From positions 1,054,001 to 1,118,000 of the forward strand of contig NZ_RJKQ01000002.1 of assembly GCF_003751845.1 (NCBI RefSeq): 64,000 nucleotides of DNA, in the 5' to 3' direction. This document shows, piece after piece, positions 12,688 to 21,651 of the stretch. The notes beneath the pieces are model-generated. The model saw only the letters and a list, made by a program, of their open reading frames with translations. It was not told where the DNA came from and did not search any database. This DNA comes from Enterobacter sp. BIGb0383 (lineage in GTDB: Bacteria; Pseudomonadota; Gammaproteobacteria; Enterobacterales; Enterobacteriaceae). Numbering within the stretch: position 1 is the stretch's first letter; each line of letters opens with the position of its first letter. Both the position numbers and the translations under genes were made by a program.

Positions 12688-13254
12688 ATGGGCAACACCA
12701 ACCTGGCTAACCCGGCGCCGTTGGGCTTAATGGGTTTTGGCATGACCACCATTCTGCTTAACTTGCATAACATCGGGATGTTCCCGCTTGATGGCATTAT
12801 TCTTGCGATGGGTATTTTTTACGGCGGTATCGCGCAAATTTTTGCCGGTCTGCTGGAATATAAGAAAGGCAACACCTTTGGCTTAACCGCATTTACCTCC
12901 TACGGCTCTTTCTGGCTGACGCTGGTAGCGATTCTGCTGATGCCGAAAATGGGCCTGACGGAAGCCGCTAACGGCCACTTCCTCGGCGTCTATCTGGGTC
13001 TGTGGGGCGTTTTCACGCTGTTTATGTTCTTCGGTACGCTGAAAGCCGCACGCGCGCTGCAGTTCGTCTTCCTGAGCCTGACCGTTCTGTTTGCCCTGCT
13101 GGCCATTGGCCACCTGGCGGACAATGAAGGCATTGTTCACATTGCAGGCTGGATTGGCCTGGTCTGTGGCGCCAGCGCTATCTACCTGGCGATGGGCGAA
13201 GTGCTCAACGAGCAGTTTGGTCGCACCATTCTGCCGATTGGCGAAAAGCACTGA
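12688..13254 (+). CDS. satP: SatP (YaaH), succinate/acetate:H+ symporter
   Basis: Inner-membrane proton symporter for acetate and succinate, AceTr (GPR1/FUN34/YaaH) family. 188 residues, the E. coli length, with six hydrophobic helices. The family signature NPAPLGLMGFGMTT lies at residues 8-21 and the pore-forming MGIFYGGIAQIFAG near 41-54. Divergent from dnaK; TGAGGA precedes the ATG. A perfect stem-loop follows the stop. Confidence 0.95.
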   Translation: MGNTNLANPAPLGLMGFGMTTILLNLHNIGMFPLDGIILAMGIFYGGIAQIFAGLLEYKKGNTFGLTAFTSYGSFWLTLVAILLMPKMGLTEAANGHFLGVYLGLWGVFTLFMFFGTLKAARALQFVFLSLTVLFALLAIGHLADNEGIVHIAGWIGLVCGASAIYLAMGEVLNEQFGRTILPIGEKH

Positions 13255-13260
13255 TCCTTC

Positions 13261-13285
13261 TTCGTGCCCGCTCTGCGGGCACGAA
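13261..13285 (+). terminator. Stem-loop after satP
   Basis: Perfect 10-bp inverted repeat TTCGTGCCCG/CGGGCACGAA with a 5-nt loop, four nt after the satP stop. The T-run is poor, so termination strength is uncertain. Confidence 0.6.
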
Positions 13286-13361
13286 TTCCCCGCGCTCACC
13301 TGGTTATTTTTCGTTCAGAACAAAAACGCTTGCTAAACGAATTAATAATAACCACGCTATT

Positions 13362-13380
13362 TAAATTGATAATCATTATC
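13362..13380 (+). promoter_or_regulatory. Fur box upstream of the iron ABC operon
   Basis: TAAATTGATAATCATTATC matches the 19-bp Fur consensus at 16 positions and contains the complete GATAATCATTATC half. It lies about 110 bp before the permease ATG in an AT-rich promoter region, so the three-gene transporter should be iron-repressed. The rest of 13286-13488 shows no gene. Confidence 0.82.
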
Positions 13381-13488
13381 ACTCAGAATATTTTGACCGG
13401 GCGCATTCCGGATAGTGGATATCCGCCAGCTCCCATCAAGGAACCTTAAGGGATAAAACGATTCTGTAGTTTCGCATAGGGATACCCC

Positions 13489-14562
13489 ATGAATTCCAGC
13501 CTTGCCGACGACGCCCAGCCCGGCGAGTCAGCTATTGCCTCCCAGTATCGCAAGATACTGATCAGACGCTTCGCCTTAGCCGGTGTGCTTCTGCTGTGTA
13601 TTGCCTGCTCTCTGCTTCTCGACTTTACGATAGGCCCCTCCGGTCTCCCGCTCTCCACTCTCTGGCATACGCTGGTTGACGCCTCCGCTGCCGATATCGG
13701 TACGCGCACCATTGTCTGGGAGATCCGTCTTCCGTTCGCGCTGATGGCCATTGCCGTGGGCATGGCGCTGGGGCTCGCCGGTGCCGAGATGCAAACCATC
13801 CTGAATAACCCGCTTGCCAGCCCCTTTACGCTCGGCGTGTCGTCGGCGGCCTCCTTCGGCGCGGCGCTGGCGATTGTGCTGGGTCTGGGCATCCCCGGCA
13901 TCGCCGATAAGTGGTTTATCCCGGCGAATGCCTTCGTGTTCGCCCTGCTGGCCTGCTTCGTTCTGGACGGTATCAGCCGCTGGACGCGTGTCGCCACCTC
14001 CGGGGTAGTGTTGTTCGGCATTGCGCTGGTCTTTACTTTTAACGCACTGATTTCCATTCTGCAGTTTGTCGCCAGCGAAGATACCCTTCAGGGGCTGGTG
14101 TTCTGGACCATGGGCAGTCTGGCCCGCGCGTCCTGGGATAAGCTCGGCATTCTCGCCGTGGCACTGCTGATTATCGTGCCTCTGTCGCTGAAAAACGCCT
14201 GGAAGCTGACGGCCCTGCGCCTCGGCGAGGACCGCGCCGTCAGCTTTGGGATTAATGTCAGAAAACTGCGCCTCGCGACGCTGCTGCGTATCAGTATTAT
14301 CTCGGCGCTCACCGTCGCCTTTGTCGGCCCCATCGGCTTTATTGGCCTGGTGGCACCGCATATCTCGCGCATGATCTTCGGTGAGGATCACCGTTTTTAC
14401 CTGCCGGGCAGTATGCTGATTGGTGCCCTGGTGCTCTCCCTTGCCTCGGTCTTTTCAAAGAATATCGTTCCGGGCGTGGTGATCCCCGTCGGCATCGTCA
14501 CCTCGCTGGTGGGCGTGCCCTTCTTCCTGAGCATTATTATTCGCAATCGGGGGACCGTATGA
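13489..14562 (+). CDS. FecCD-family iron-siderophore ABC transporter permease
   Basis: Inner-membrane permease of a siderophore or ferric-complex importer. 357 residues with about nine or ten hydrophobic helices after a 25-residue cytoplasmic N-terminus. FecCD signatures are clear: LGLAGAEMQTILNNPLASPF near 95-114 and FVGPIGFIGLVAPHISRMIF near 284-303 (the ATPase-contact region). One permease gene only, so it would act as a homodimer. First of three genes behind a Fur box; its TGA overlaps the ATPase ATG by four bases. Substrate not determined. Confidence 0.9.
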   Translation: MNSSLADDAQPGESAIASQYRKILIRRFALAGVLLLCIACSLLLDFTIGPSGLPLSTLWHTLVDASAADIGTRTIVWEIRLPFALMAIAVGMALGLAGAEMQTILNNPLASPFTLGVSSAASFGAALAIVLGLGIPGIADKWFIPANAFVFALLACFVLDGISRWTRVATSGVVLFGIALVFTFNALISILQFVASEDTLQGLVFWTMGSLARASWDKLGILAVALLIIVPLSLKNAWKLTALRLGEDRAVSFGINVRKLRLATLLRISIISALTVAFVGPIGFIGLVAPHISRMIFGEDHRFYLPGSMLIGALVLSLASVFSKNIVPGVVIPVGIVTSLVGVPFFLSIIIRNRGTV

Positions 14563-15335
14563 CCGACGGACTGCGCATTAGCGATTTGCACAGCGGCTAC
14601 CGCAACAAAAAAATCATTGCCGGTCTGAATACGCCGCTGCTGCCACGCGGCCAGATCACCGCCCTGCTTGGGCCGAACGGCTCCGGGAAATCGACCCTGC
14701 TGCGCGCGCTGGCCGACTTAAATCCGGCCAGCGGCGCCCTGTATCTCAACGGGGAAGATCTGATGTCGCTGCCTTCGGCTACGCGGGCAAAAAAGGTGGT
14801 CTATCTGCCCCAGTCTCTGCCGCAGGGCGTGCATCTGCATGCCCTGGAATCGGTGATCGTTGCCCGTCGGGCCAGCGGCTCGGTGTCCAGCGGCCATGTC
14901 CAGCAAGAAGCGTACGATATCCTGAATAAGCTGGGCGTTTCGCATCTGGCTATGAGCTATCTCGACCAGCTTTCCGGCGGTCAGAAGCAGCTGATTGGCC
15001 TGGCCCAGTCCCTGATCCGCCAGCCGGATTTACTCCTGCTGGATGAGCCGCTCAGCGCCCTTGACCTCAATTACCAGTTCCACGTGATGGATATCGTCGC
15101 CCGGGAAACGCGCAGGCGGAATATCGTCACGGTGGTGGTGATCCACGACATCAATATCGCCCTGCGTCATGCGGAGTACGCGCTGATGCTGAAAAACGGT
15201 GCGCTGGTGGCAAGCGGCATACCGGGCGAGGTGGTGACGCCTGCCAATCTGGCGACGGTCTATGGCGTCGATGGCAGGGTTGAACACTGTTCCCGGGGGC
15301 TGCCACACGTGGTTGTCGACGGGTTAACGCCATAA
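14559..15335 (+). CDS. Iron-siderophore ABC transporter ATP-binding protein
   Basis: Cytoplasmic ATPase of the FepC/FhuC type. 258 residues. Walker A GPNGSGKST near 38-46, Q-loop in VVYLPQSLPQG near 85, signature LSGGQKQL near 139-146, Walker B LLLLDEPLSALD near 158-169, and the H-loop histidine in VVVIHDINIAL. Overlaps the permease by ATGA and is followed 20 nt later by the binding protein. Confidence 0.92.
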   Translation: MTDGLRISDLHSGYRNKKIIAGLNTPLLPRGQITALLGPNGSGKSTLLRALADLNPASGALYLNGEDLMSLPSATRAKKVVYLPQSLPQGVHLHALESVIVARRASGSVSSGHVQQEAYDILNKLGVSHLAMSYLDQLSGGQKQLIGLAQSLIRQPDLLLLDEPLSALDLNYQFHVMDIVARETRRRNIVTVVVIHDINIALRHAEYALMLKNGALVASGIPGEVVTPANLATVYGVDGRVEHCSRGLPHVVVDGLTP

Positions 15336-15355
15336 GAAGAAGGAAGACAGGGTAA

Positions 15356-16492
15356 ATGACAATCAAGAAAATCATCGCAGCCGCAGGCGGACTGGCATTA
15401 CTACTTTCGCCGTTTATCGCGCAGGCGCAGAACTGGCCCGTGACGGTAAAAGATCTCGATAACCGGACGGTCACGATTGAACACGAACCGCAGCGCATTA
15501 TCCTGCAGGATGGCCGCGACATCTTCGCCCTCGCCCTGCTGGAGCGCGACAATCCGTTTGCGAAAGTGGTGGCCTGGAACAACCTGCCGAAAAAGCAGGA
15601 TTCCGAGACCTGGAATGTCCTGAAGCGCAAATGGCCCGAGGCGGAAAAGATCCTCGATATGAAATTTTCCGATCAGGGCAATGTCGATCTCGAAACGGTG
15701 ATCTCCCGCCAGCCGGATCTGATGATCGCCCAGCTGCGCGCTAAACCTTCGCTGACCCAGAGCGGCGTGCTGGAAAAACTGGCCGCGCTGCATATCCCGG
15801 TGGTCTTCGTCGATTATGAGCTGCATCCGGTCGAAAATACCCGTCCGAGTATCACCCTGCTGGGTAAAGTGCTGGGTCAGAATGAACGCGCCCAGGCCTA
15901 TGTTGATTTTTATCAGAAGCGTCTGGATACACTCCACGAACGTATGGCGAAAGCCGACAAAAAACCGCTGGTGTTTATCGAACCTATTGCCGGGGTTGGC
16001 GGGCTGGATAACGGCTGCTGCTTCACCCACGCCCACAACGGCTGGGGCGGTCTGGTAGAGGCCGCAGGCGGGAACAATATCGGTTCGCAGCTGCTGCCTG
16101 GCGCGACCGGAACGGTATCCGTGGAGAAAATTATTTCGCTGAACCCGGACTACTACCTGATGACCGGTTCCAAACGCCCGGGCAAAGGCACCGCGATTAT
16201 CCCGTTCGGCTATAACGTGGCGCAGAACGACGTCGCTTCCGCCTTTAACGCGCTGCTGGCGCGCCAGGGTGTGACCAGCATTCCCGCCGTCGCACAAGGC
16301 CATACCGGCGCGCTGTATCACCATTTCTACAACAATCCGTACAACATCGTCGCCATTGAAACGCTGAGTAAAATCTTCTACCCGACGCTGTTTAACGATC
16401 TGAATCCGCAGGATGACTACCACGCGATTATTCGCAACTTCACCAACATTCCGGATGACAACATTATCCTGAGCTACACCCCATCCCATTAA
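15356..16492 (+). CDS. Periplasmic iron-siderophore binding protein
   Basis: Substrate-binding component (cluster A-II / FepB-BtuF fold). 378 residues with signal peptide MTIKKIIAAAGGLALLLSPF...AQA. The mature part starts with the strand pair typical of the fold (VTVKDLDNRTVTIEHEPQRI) and has a long central helix after VDYELHPVENTR. It is larger than most family members, with a His/Tyr-rich C-terminal section (GALYHHFYNNPYNI). No TonB-dependent receptor gene is near, so outer-membrane uptake must come from elsewhere. Ends at a strong terminator. Confidence 0.88.
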   Translation: MTIKKIIAAAGGLALLLSPFIAQAQNWPVTVKDLDNRTVTIEHEPQRIILQDGRDIFALALLERDNPFAKVVAWNNLPKKQDSETWNVLKRKWPEAEKILDMKFSDQGNVDLETVISRQPDLMIAQLRAKPSLTQSGVLEKLAALHIPVVFVDYELHPVENTRPSITLLGKVLGQNERAQAYVDFYQKRLDTLHERMAKADKKPLVFIEPIAGVGGLDNGCCFTHAHNGWGGLVEAAGGNNIGSQLLPGATGTVSVEKIISLNPDYYLMTGSKRPGKGTAIIPFGYNVAQNDVASAFNALLARQGVTSIPAVAQGHTGALYHHFYNNPYNIVAIETLSKIFYPTLFNDLNPQDDYHAIIRNFTNIPDDNIILSYTPSH

Positions 16493-16498
16493 AATGAT

Positions 16499-16528
16499 AA
16501 GCGCCATCAATCGATGGCGCTTTTTTTT
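16499..16528 (+). terminator. Terminator of the iron ABC operon
   Basis: Hairpin AAGCGCCATC-aatc-GATGGCGCTT followed by a T-run, 6 nt after the stop of the binding-protein gene. Confidence 0.93.
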
Positions 16529-16588
16529 ATCAACCCCGCATCAACAGCCGGGTCGTATCAATTGTCACGATCGCGTATTTTCCGGAAA

Positions 16589-16616
16589 CTCGTTATGCAA
16601 TTAAATACATAACGAG
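16589..16616 (+). promoter_or_regulatory. ModE-like operator upstream of the molybdate-type transporter
   Basis: Perfect 9-bp inverted repeat CTCGTTATG (16589-16597) and CATAACGAG (16608-16616). The core from CGTTAT to ATAACG is 24 nt long, the same half-sites and total length as the ModE site before E. coli modABC. It ends 8 nt before the ATG, so a bound repressor would block initiation. Confidence 0.78.
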
Positions 16617-16624
16617 ATGATTTT

Positions 16625-17554
16625 ATGATTTCTGGAAAAATGAAGTTGGGTCTGCTGGCGCTGGTACTGGTGCAGTGCGCTCCCGCCGCAATGGCAAAAG
16701 ATATTCGCGTGACCTACGCCGGTTCAATGGGCAAGGTGATGGATCAGGGCCTGGGCCCGGCGTTTGCAAAAGCGGACAGCGGCGAATATCAGGGGCAAGG
16801 ACAAGGTGCCTACGGGATGGCGCGACTGCTGGCAAGCCATAAGCTGGAAGCCGATGTGTTTGTCTCCATCACCCCCGGGCCGATGCAGATACTGAAAGAC
16901 GCCGGGCTGATCGACGATGCCGTGCCGGTCGCCAGTACCAGTATGGTGGTGGCTTATAGCCCGAAAGGGAAATACAGCAAGCAGTTTGAGGAAGCCAGCC
17001 AGAAGAAAGATGGCTCATGGCTGAATTTACTGGCGCAGAAAGATATCTCCTTCGGCCGTACCGATCCCTACGTCGACCCGAAAGGCCAGAATATTGTGTT
17101 CTCCCTGATGCTGGCTGAGAAGTATTACCAGCAGCCGGGTATCGCCGATAAGATCTTAGGCTCGCTGCAAAATCCGCAGCAGACGCATCAGGAAGGCGGT
17201 CTGCTGGCTCGCCTCGAAAGTGGTCAGGTGGATGCCGCAGCAGGCTATGAGAGTGAAGTCCGTTCCGCTCATCTGCCCTATGTGGCCCTACCGGATGAAG
17301 TGAACCTGAGCAATCCGTCAATGGCGAAACAGTGGTATGACACGGTCAGTTTCACCATCAAAGACAGCCAGGGCAAAGATCAGGTGCTGCATACCCAGCC
17401 GATGGTTTTCTATGCCGCGGTACTGAAAAATGCGCCGAACGGCGTGGATCAGGGCCAGAAATTTGTCACCTTTATGCAGAGCGCAGAAGGACAGAAGCTG
17501 TTTAACGATTACGGTTACGCCGCGCCAAAAGGGGATAACCTATACGCCCGCTAA
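16625..17554 (+). CDS. Periplasmic molybdate/tungstate-type substrate-binding protein
   Basis: Type II periplasmic binding protein of the ModA/WtpA class. 309 residues with a signal peptide (cleavage probably after PAAMA, about residue 24). Family-like segments: DIRVTYAGSMGKVMD with the oxyanion-binding serine, an ADVFVSITPGPM segment near 75, FGRTDPYVDPKGQN near 141, and DAAAGYESEV near 203. Function is supported by the ModE-like operator just upstream and by the permease that follows. The last 13 bases overlap the proposed permease start. Oxyanion specificity (Mo, W or other) is inferred. Confidence 0.82.
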   Translation: MISGKMKLGLLALVLVQCAPAAMAKDIRVTYAGSMGKVMDQGLGPAFAKADSGEYQGQGQGAYGMARLLASHKLEADVFVSITPGPMQILKDAGLIDDAVPVASTSMVVAYSPKGKYSKQFEEASQKKDGSWLNLLAQKDISFGRTDPYVDPKGQNIVFSLMLAEKYYQQPGIADKILGSLQNPQQTHQEGGLLARLESGQVDAAAGYESEVRSAHLPYVALPDEVNLSNPSMAKQWYDTVSFTIKDSQGKDQVLHTQPMVFYAAVLKNAPNGVDQGQKFVTFMQSAEGQKLFNDYGYAAPKGDNLYAR

Positions 17555-18318
17555 GACGTCCGGGCTGGGTTGCGGGCTGGCTTTCTCTGCCCGCTATCCT
17601 GCTGCTAAGCATTCCGTTTATTACCCTGATTAACGTCACGCCGTGGCGTCATTTACGGCTGGCGTGGCGGGACGACAATGCGATTGCCATCTCTCTCGGT
17701 CTCGGACTTCTGTCGCTGGGGATGATTATTCTTATCGGCGTACCGGTGGCCTGGTGGCTTTCGCAGGCGACGGGGAAAAAAAGGATCGCGGGCGAACTGC
17801 TGGTGATGGTCCCGCTTCTGACGCCGCCGCTGGCAATGGGTATTTTGCTGGTTTCGGCGTTCGGTCCCTACGGTCTGTTTGGGCAGTGGCTGTCGGTTCT
17901 GGGTGCGACGCTGGTGAACAACCCGGCAGCCTTTGTGCTGGCCCAGGTTTACGGCGCGCTGCCGTACTTTATTGTAGTGGCGCGATCCGCCTTTGCTACC
18001 GTCCCCAAAGAGATCCTCGAAGCGGGCCAGACGCTGGGCGCGTCGGGCTGGAATCGCTTTCGTTTGTTAACGCTGCCGCTGGCTCTGCCCGGCCTGGCCT
18101 CCGCCGTGACGCTCGCGTGGGTGCGGGCCGTTGGCGAGTTTGGCATCGTGATGATCTTTGCTTATTTCCCGCAGGGTATTCCCGTCAAACTATACACCAA
18201 CCTGCAAAACGACGGTGTCGATGCGGTCTATACCCTGCTATGGATGCTGCTTCTCGTGACGCTCCCGCTGCCGATGGTCTGCTTTGTACTGGGCAAACGC
18301 GCGGCGAAAGCGCGTTAA
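17542..18318 (+). CDS. ABC transporter permease, molybdate type, with apparent AUA start
   Basis: Inner-membrane permease of the ModB/CysW class. The family EAA motif EAGQTLGASGWNRF lies near residues 161-174. The reading frame is open from 17539. There is no ATG, GTG or TTG before the ATG at 17722, which lies inside the second hydrophobic helix; starting there would remove helix 1 (WVAGWLSLPAILLLSIPFI). An ATA at 17542 follows a strong Shine-Dalgarno (AAAAGGGG at 17527-17534) by 7 nt and gives 258 residues, the usual permease length. So either AUA is the start, the gene has lost its ATG, or the protein is truncated. No ATPase gene follows. Confidence 0.75.
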   Translation: MRPLRRPGWVAGWLSLPAILLLSIPFITLINVTPWRHLRLAWRDDNAIAISLGLGLLSLGMIILIGVPVAWWLSQATGKKRIAGELLVMVPLLTPPLAMGILLVSAFGPYGLFGQWLSVLGATLVNNPAAFVLAQVYGALPYFIVVARSAFATVPKEILEAGQTLGASGWNRFRLLTLPLALPGLASAVTLAWVRAVGEFGIVMIFAYFPQGIPVKLYTNLQNDGVDAVYTLLWMLLLVTLPLPMVCFVLGKRAAKAR

Positions 18319-19628
18319 TGCGCCTGACTTGCGGATTCGACTGGCGTAGAGACGCCAGCCTCCGTGCGGTCATGGCGTAACCACAACCCCAGCGCCAGCC
18401 CCACCAGCGACAGCGCCAGCACATACCAGGCCGGAGCCATCGGCGAGACGCTCATCAGCAACGTCACCGCAATCGGCGTTAGTCCGCCGAAGATGGCGTA
18501 GGAGACGTTGTAAGAGAACGAGATCCCGGTAAAACGCACCGCCGCCGGGAAAGCGCGAACCATCACGTAAGGTACCGCACCCACCACGCCCACGCACAGC
18601 CCGACCAGGCCATACAGAGCAAACAGCAGGTCCGGGCGGCTGCCGACCAGGTGATAGAACAGCCAGCTTGAGCAGGCCAGCAGAATGCTGCCGGTGATAA
18701 AGGTTTTACTGGCTCCGATCCTGTCCACGACCAGACCCGCAATCAGACAGCCAAAGCAGAGCATAATAGTGGCGATGCTGTTCGCCTGCAGGGTCAGCGC
18801 CGGCGCGAAGCCGTACTGTTTTTGCAGCCAGACCGGCGACATTAGGATCACCACCACAATCCCGGCGGAGAGCAGCCAGGTCAGCAGCATGGAAACCACC
18901 ACCGCTTTCTTATGCTCCAGCACCACGGATTTTACCGGCAGCTCCTGAGCCAGGGCTTTACGCTGCTGCATCTCAAGGAAGATCGGCGTTTCCTGCAGCC
19001 AGCGCCGCAGATACATCGCCACCAGACCAAACGCCCCGCCCAGCAGGAACGGCAGACGCCAGCCCCAGTCATGCACCGCCTGCTGCGACATCTGGGTATT
19101 CACCTGCGTCGCGACGACCGAGCCCAGCAGAATGCCTACGGTCAGGCCAGCGGTCAGCGTGCCGCAGGCGATACCAATCCGCCGTTCCGGCACGTGCTCG
19201 GCGACAAACACCCAGGCACCCGGCACTTCACCGCCAATCGCCGCGCCCTGCAGGACACGCATCAGCAGCAGTAACAGCGGAGCAGCGATCCCCAGCGTGG
19301 CATAGGTCGGCAGAAGGCCGATAGCCAGCGTCGGTAACGCCATCAGCAGGATACTGAGGGTAAACATCTTTTTACGCCCGACCAGATCGCCGAAGTGCGC
19401 CATGATGATCCCACCCAGCGGACGCGCCAGATAGCCCGCGGCAAAAATGCCGAAGGTCTGAACCTGACGGAGCCATTCGGGAATATCCGCCGGGAAGAAC
19501 AGCTCCCCGACGACCGCAGCGAAGAAGACGAAGATAATAAAATCGTAGAACTCCAGCGCGCCACCGAGGGCGGCCAGGGTCAGCGTTTTATAGTCCTGAC
19601 GATTAAGAGGACGCGTGTGTTTTGACAT
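18315..19628 (-). CDS. MFS transporter, metabolite:H+ symporter (MHS) family
   Basis: Twelve-helix proton symporter related to ProP, ShiA and YhjE. 437 residues. MHS hallmarks: LGGALEFYDFIIF near 18-30 in helix 1, and GDLVGRKKMFTLS near 82-94 in loop 2-3. The next loop has LQGAAIGGEVPGAWVFVAEH. Substrate not predictable, likely a small organic acid, osmolyte or amino acid. Convergent with the permease; the two stop codons share TTAA. Confidence 0.88.
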   Translation of the reverse strand: MSKHTRPLNRQDYKTLTLAALGGALEFYDFIIFVFFAAVVGELFFPADIPEWLRQVQTFGIFAAGYLARPLGGIIMAHFGDLVGRKKMFTLSILLMALPTLAIGLLPTYATLGIAAPLLLLLMRVLQGAAIGGEVPGAWVFVAEHVPERRIGIACGTLTAGLTVGILLGSVVATQVNTQMSQQAVHDWGWRLPFLLGGAFGLVAMYLRRWLQETPIFLEMQQRKALAQELPVKSVVLEHKKAVVVSMLLTWLLSAGIVVVILMSPVWLQKQYGFAPALTLQANSIATIMLCFGCLIAGLVVDRIGASKTFITGSILLACSSWLFYHLVGSRPDLLFALYGLVGLCVGVVGAVPYVMVRAFPAAVRFTGISFSYNVSYAIFGGLTPIAVTLLMSVSPMAPAWYVLALSLVGLALGLWLRHDRTEAGVSTPVESASQAH

Positions 19629-19754
19629 AACGAACCATTTGTAAACAGGCGAAGGTGAATTTATTTATTCGGGTTATGTAAACCTGGATTTACTATACCG
19701 TAAATAAATAGTCACGCCACAGCCGATGGAGGTTATGTCAGGAAAGCGTCAGAT

Positions 19755-20342
19755 TCAGGATATTGTTTCGCGCCTTGCGCTTTTGGGACGAAATGCTGCT
19801 ACCACCTGCGGATCGGTCTCCACATACGGCCCTTCCAGCAACTGTACACAATACGGTACACTTGCAAAAATCCCCGCTACCAGCGTCTTACCGTCCTCGG
19901 CCTTCACGCCTTCCAGCGTCTCCTGAATCGACTTCGGCTGCCCCGGTAAGTTGAGGATCAGCGCCTGTTTGCGGATCGCCCCGACCTGGCGCGACAGGAT
20001 CGCGGTGGGGACAAAATGCAGGCTGATCTGTCGCATCTGCTCGCCAAAGCCCGGCATTTCACGATCGGCAATGGCCAGGGTTGCGTCCGGCGTCACGTCA
20101 CGTCGCGCAGGCCCGGTACCGCCGGTGGTCAGTACCAGATGGCAGCTCATTTCGTCCACCAGCTCACACAGGGTCTGCTCAATGATGGCCTGCTCGTCGG
20201 GGATAAGCCGGGTCAGCAGTTCAAAGGGCGTGGTCAGCGCACGCGAGAGCCAGGCTTCCAGGGCGGGAATGCCTTTGTCCTGATAGATGCCGCTTGATGC
20301 GCGGTCGGAGATGGAGACGAGGCCAATGCGTAATGTGTTCAT
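19755..20342 (-). CDS. mog: Mog, molybdopterin adenylyltransferase
   Basis: Adenylylates molybdopterin before MoeA inserts molybdenum. 195 residues when started at MNTLRIGLVSISDRA as in E. coli; the longer frame adds five. The nucleotide-binding motif LVLTTGGTGPARRDVTPDA spans about 73-91. The molybdate-type SBP/permease lies nearby, beyond the MFS gene. Stands alone between that gene and talB. Confidence 0.97.
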   Translation of the reverse strand: MNTLRIGLVSISDRASSGIYQDKGIPALEAWLSRALTTPFELLTRLIPDEQAIIEQTLCELVDEMSCHLVLTTGGTGPARRDVTPDATLAIADREMPGFGEQMRQISLHFVPTAILSRQVGAIRKQALILNLPGQPKSIQETLEGVKAEDGKTLVAGIFASVPYCVQLLEGPYVETDPQVVAAFRPKSARRETIS

Positions 20343-20419
20343 ATCAATTCCGTACAAACTTTTCGGTTAGCAGAATGATACACGCAGGTGGGGAAGAGAG
20401 ACAAAAATTCGCGGGAGTT

Positions 20420-20442
20420 GCGTGGCCGCAGAGCGGCCACGC
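20420..20442 (-). terminator. talB terminator-like hairpin
   Basis: Perfect GC stem GCGTGGCCGC-aga-GCGGCCACGC just after the talB stop. On the minus strand it is followed by an AT-rich stretch with TTTTTG further on but no immediate T-run. Confidence 0.6.
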
Positions 20443-20449
20443 GAAATGA

Positions 20450-21403
20450 TTACAGCAGGTCGCCGATCATTTTTTCCAGTTTTTCCTGGTCAACGGCAAA
20501 CTTGCGGATACCGTCCGCCAGTTTGTCCACCGCCATCGGATCCTGGTTGTGCTGCCACAGGAATTCGGCTTCGGTGATACGCGCCGGACGCGCTTTCACT
20601 TCACCGCTGTAAGACAGTTTACGCTCAAGCGCGCCTTCGCTTTCCGCCAGCTCTTTCAGCAGGGCCGGCGCGATGGTCAGGCGGTCACAGCCAGCCAGCT
20701 CAACGATTTCACCGAGGTTACGGAAGCTTGCGCCCATCACCACAGTCTCGTAGCCGTGTGCTTTGTAGTACTGGTAAATCTCGGTTACCGACACCACGCC
20801 CGGATCTTCAGCCGGCGCATACTCTTTCTTGTCGGTATTGGCTTTGTACCAGTCGAGGATACGGCCAACGAACGGGGAGATAAGGAACACACCCGCTTCG
20901 GCACAGGCGCGTGCCTGAGCGAAGGAGAACAGCAGGGTCAGGTTACAGTTGATACCTTCTTTTTCCAGCTGCTCAGCGGCACGGATGCCCTGCCAGGTGG
21001 AAGCCAGCTTGATCAGGATGCGATCGTTGCTGATACCGGCATCGTTGTAGAGCTTGATCAGACGTTTTGCTTTCGCGATGGACGCTTCGGTGTCGTAGGA
21101 CAGACGCGCATCCACTTCGGTAGAGATACGACCCGGGATCAGCTTGAGGATCTCCAGACCGATATTCACCGCCAGCTTGTCGCCCGCGTCAATCACCTGC
21201 TGCGCACGATCGCTGCTCTGGCCACGCGCCCAGGTCACCGCATCGTCAATCAGCTTGCGGTATTCCGGGATCTGCGCTGCGCCCAGGATCAGAGAAGGGT
21301 TGGTGGTGGCATCCTGCGGCTGGTAAAGCTTCATTGCCGCGATGTCCCCGGTATCAGCCACTACGGTGGTGTACTGACGCAGGGAGGTCAATTTATCCGT
21401 CAT
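20450..21403 (-). CDS. talB: TalB, transaldolase
   Basis: Cytosolic transaldolase of the non-oxidative pentose phosphate pathway. 317 residues, the E. coli length. The Schiff-base lysine is Lys132 in [11 protein letters not shown]; Asp17, Glu96 and the DATTNPSL motif (31-38) are also present. Upstream region 21404-21651 holds the talB and yaaA promoters but no further gene; E. coli yaaJ is absent. Confidence 0.98.
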   Translation of the reverse strand: MTDKLTSLRQYTTVVADTGDIAAMKLYQPQDATTNPSLILGAAQIPEYRKLIDDAVTWARGQSSDRAQQVIDAGDKLAVNIGLEILKLIPGRISTEVDARLSYDTEASIAKAKRLIKLYNDAGISNDRILIKLASTWQGIRAAEQLEKEGINCNLTLLFSFAQARACAEAGVFLISPFVGRILDWYKANTDKKEYAPAEDPGVVSVTEIYQYYKAHGYETVVMGASFRNLGEIVELAGCDRLTIAPALLKELAESEGALERKLSYSGEVKARPARITEAEFLWQHNQDPMAVDKLADGIRKFAVDQEKLEKMIGDLL

Positions 21404-21651
21404 GATAGTGTTTCTCTTTTAACGATACTTCGATACACCGTGCCGCAGACAACCTGCGACGCAGGATATGACAAGTATACTTGTTAGGGGGATGTAACCG
21501 GTCTTCTGCTGATGATAACACGACGCGTCACCAGCGCAACCGCCGCCGAGCGCGACAGCTTTCCCGGACAAATCGCCCCCCAATTGCAGCCATCGATCAA
21601 CTCCCGCCTTTTTTTTGCTAAAGTCAGGGAAATTTCCCGCAAGGACTGGAT

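Noticed and set aside
17643-18380. 245-residue plus-strand open frame over the molybdate-type permease
   Set aside because: Gly/Ala/Arg-rich out-of-frame translation; the permease frame carries the EAA motif and the hydrophobic helices.
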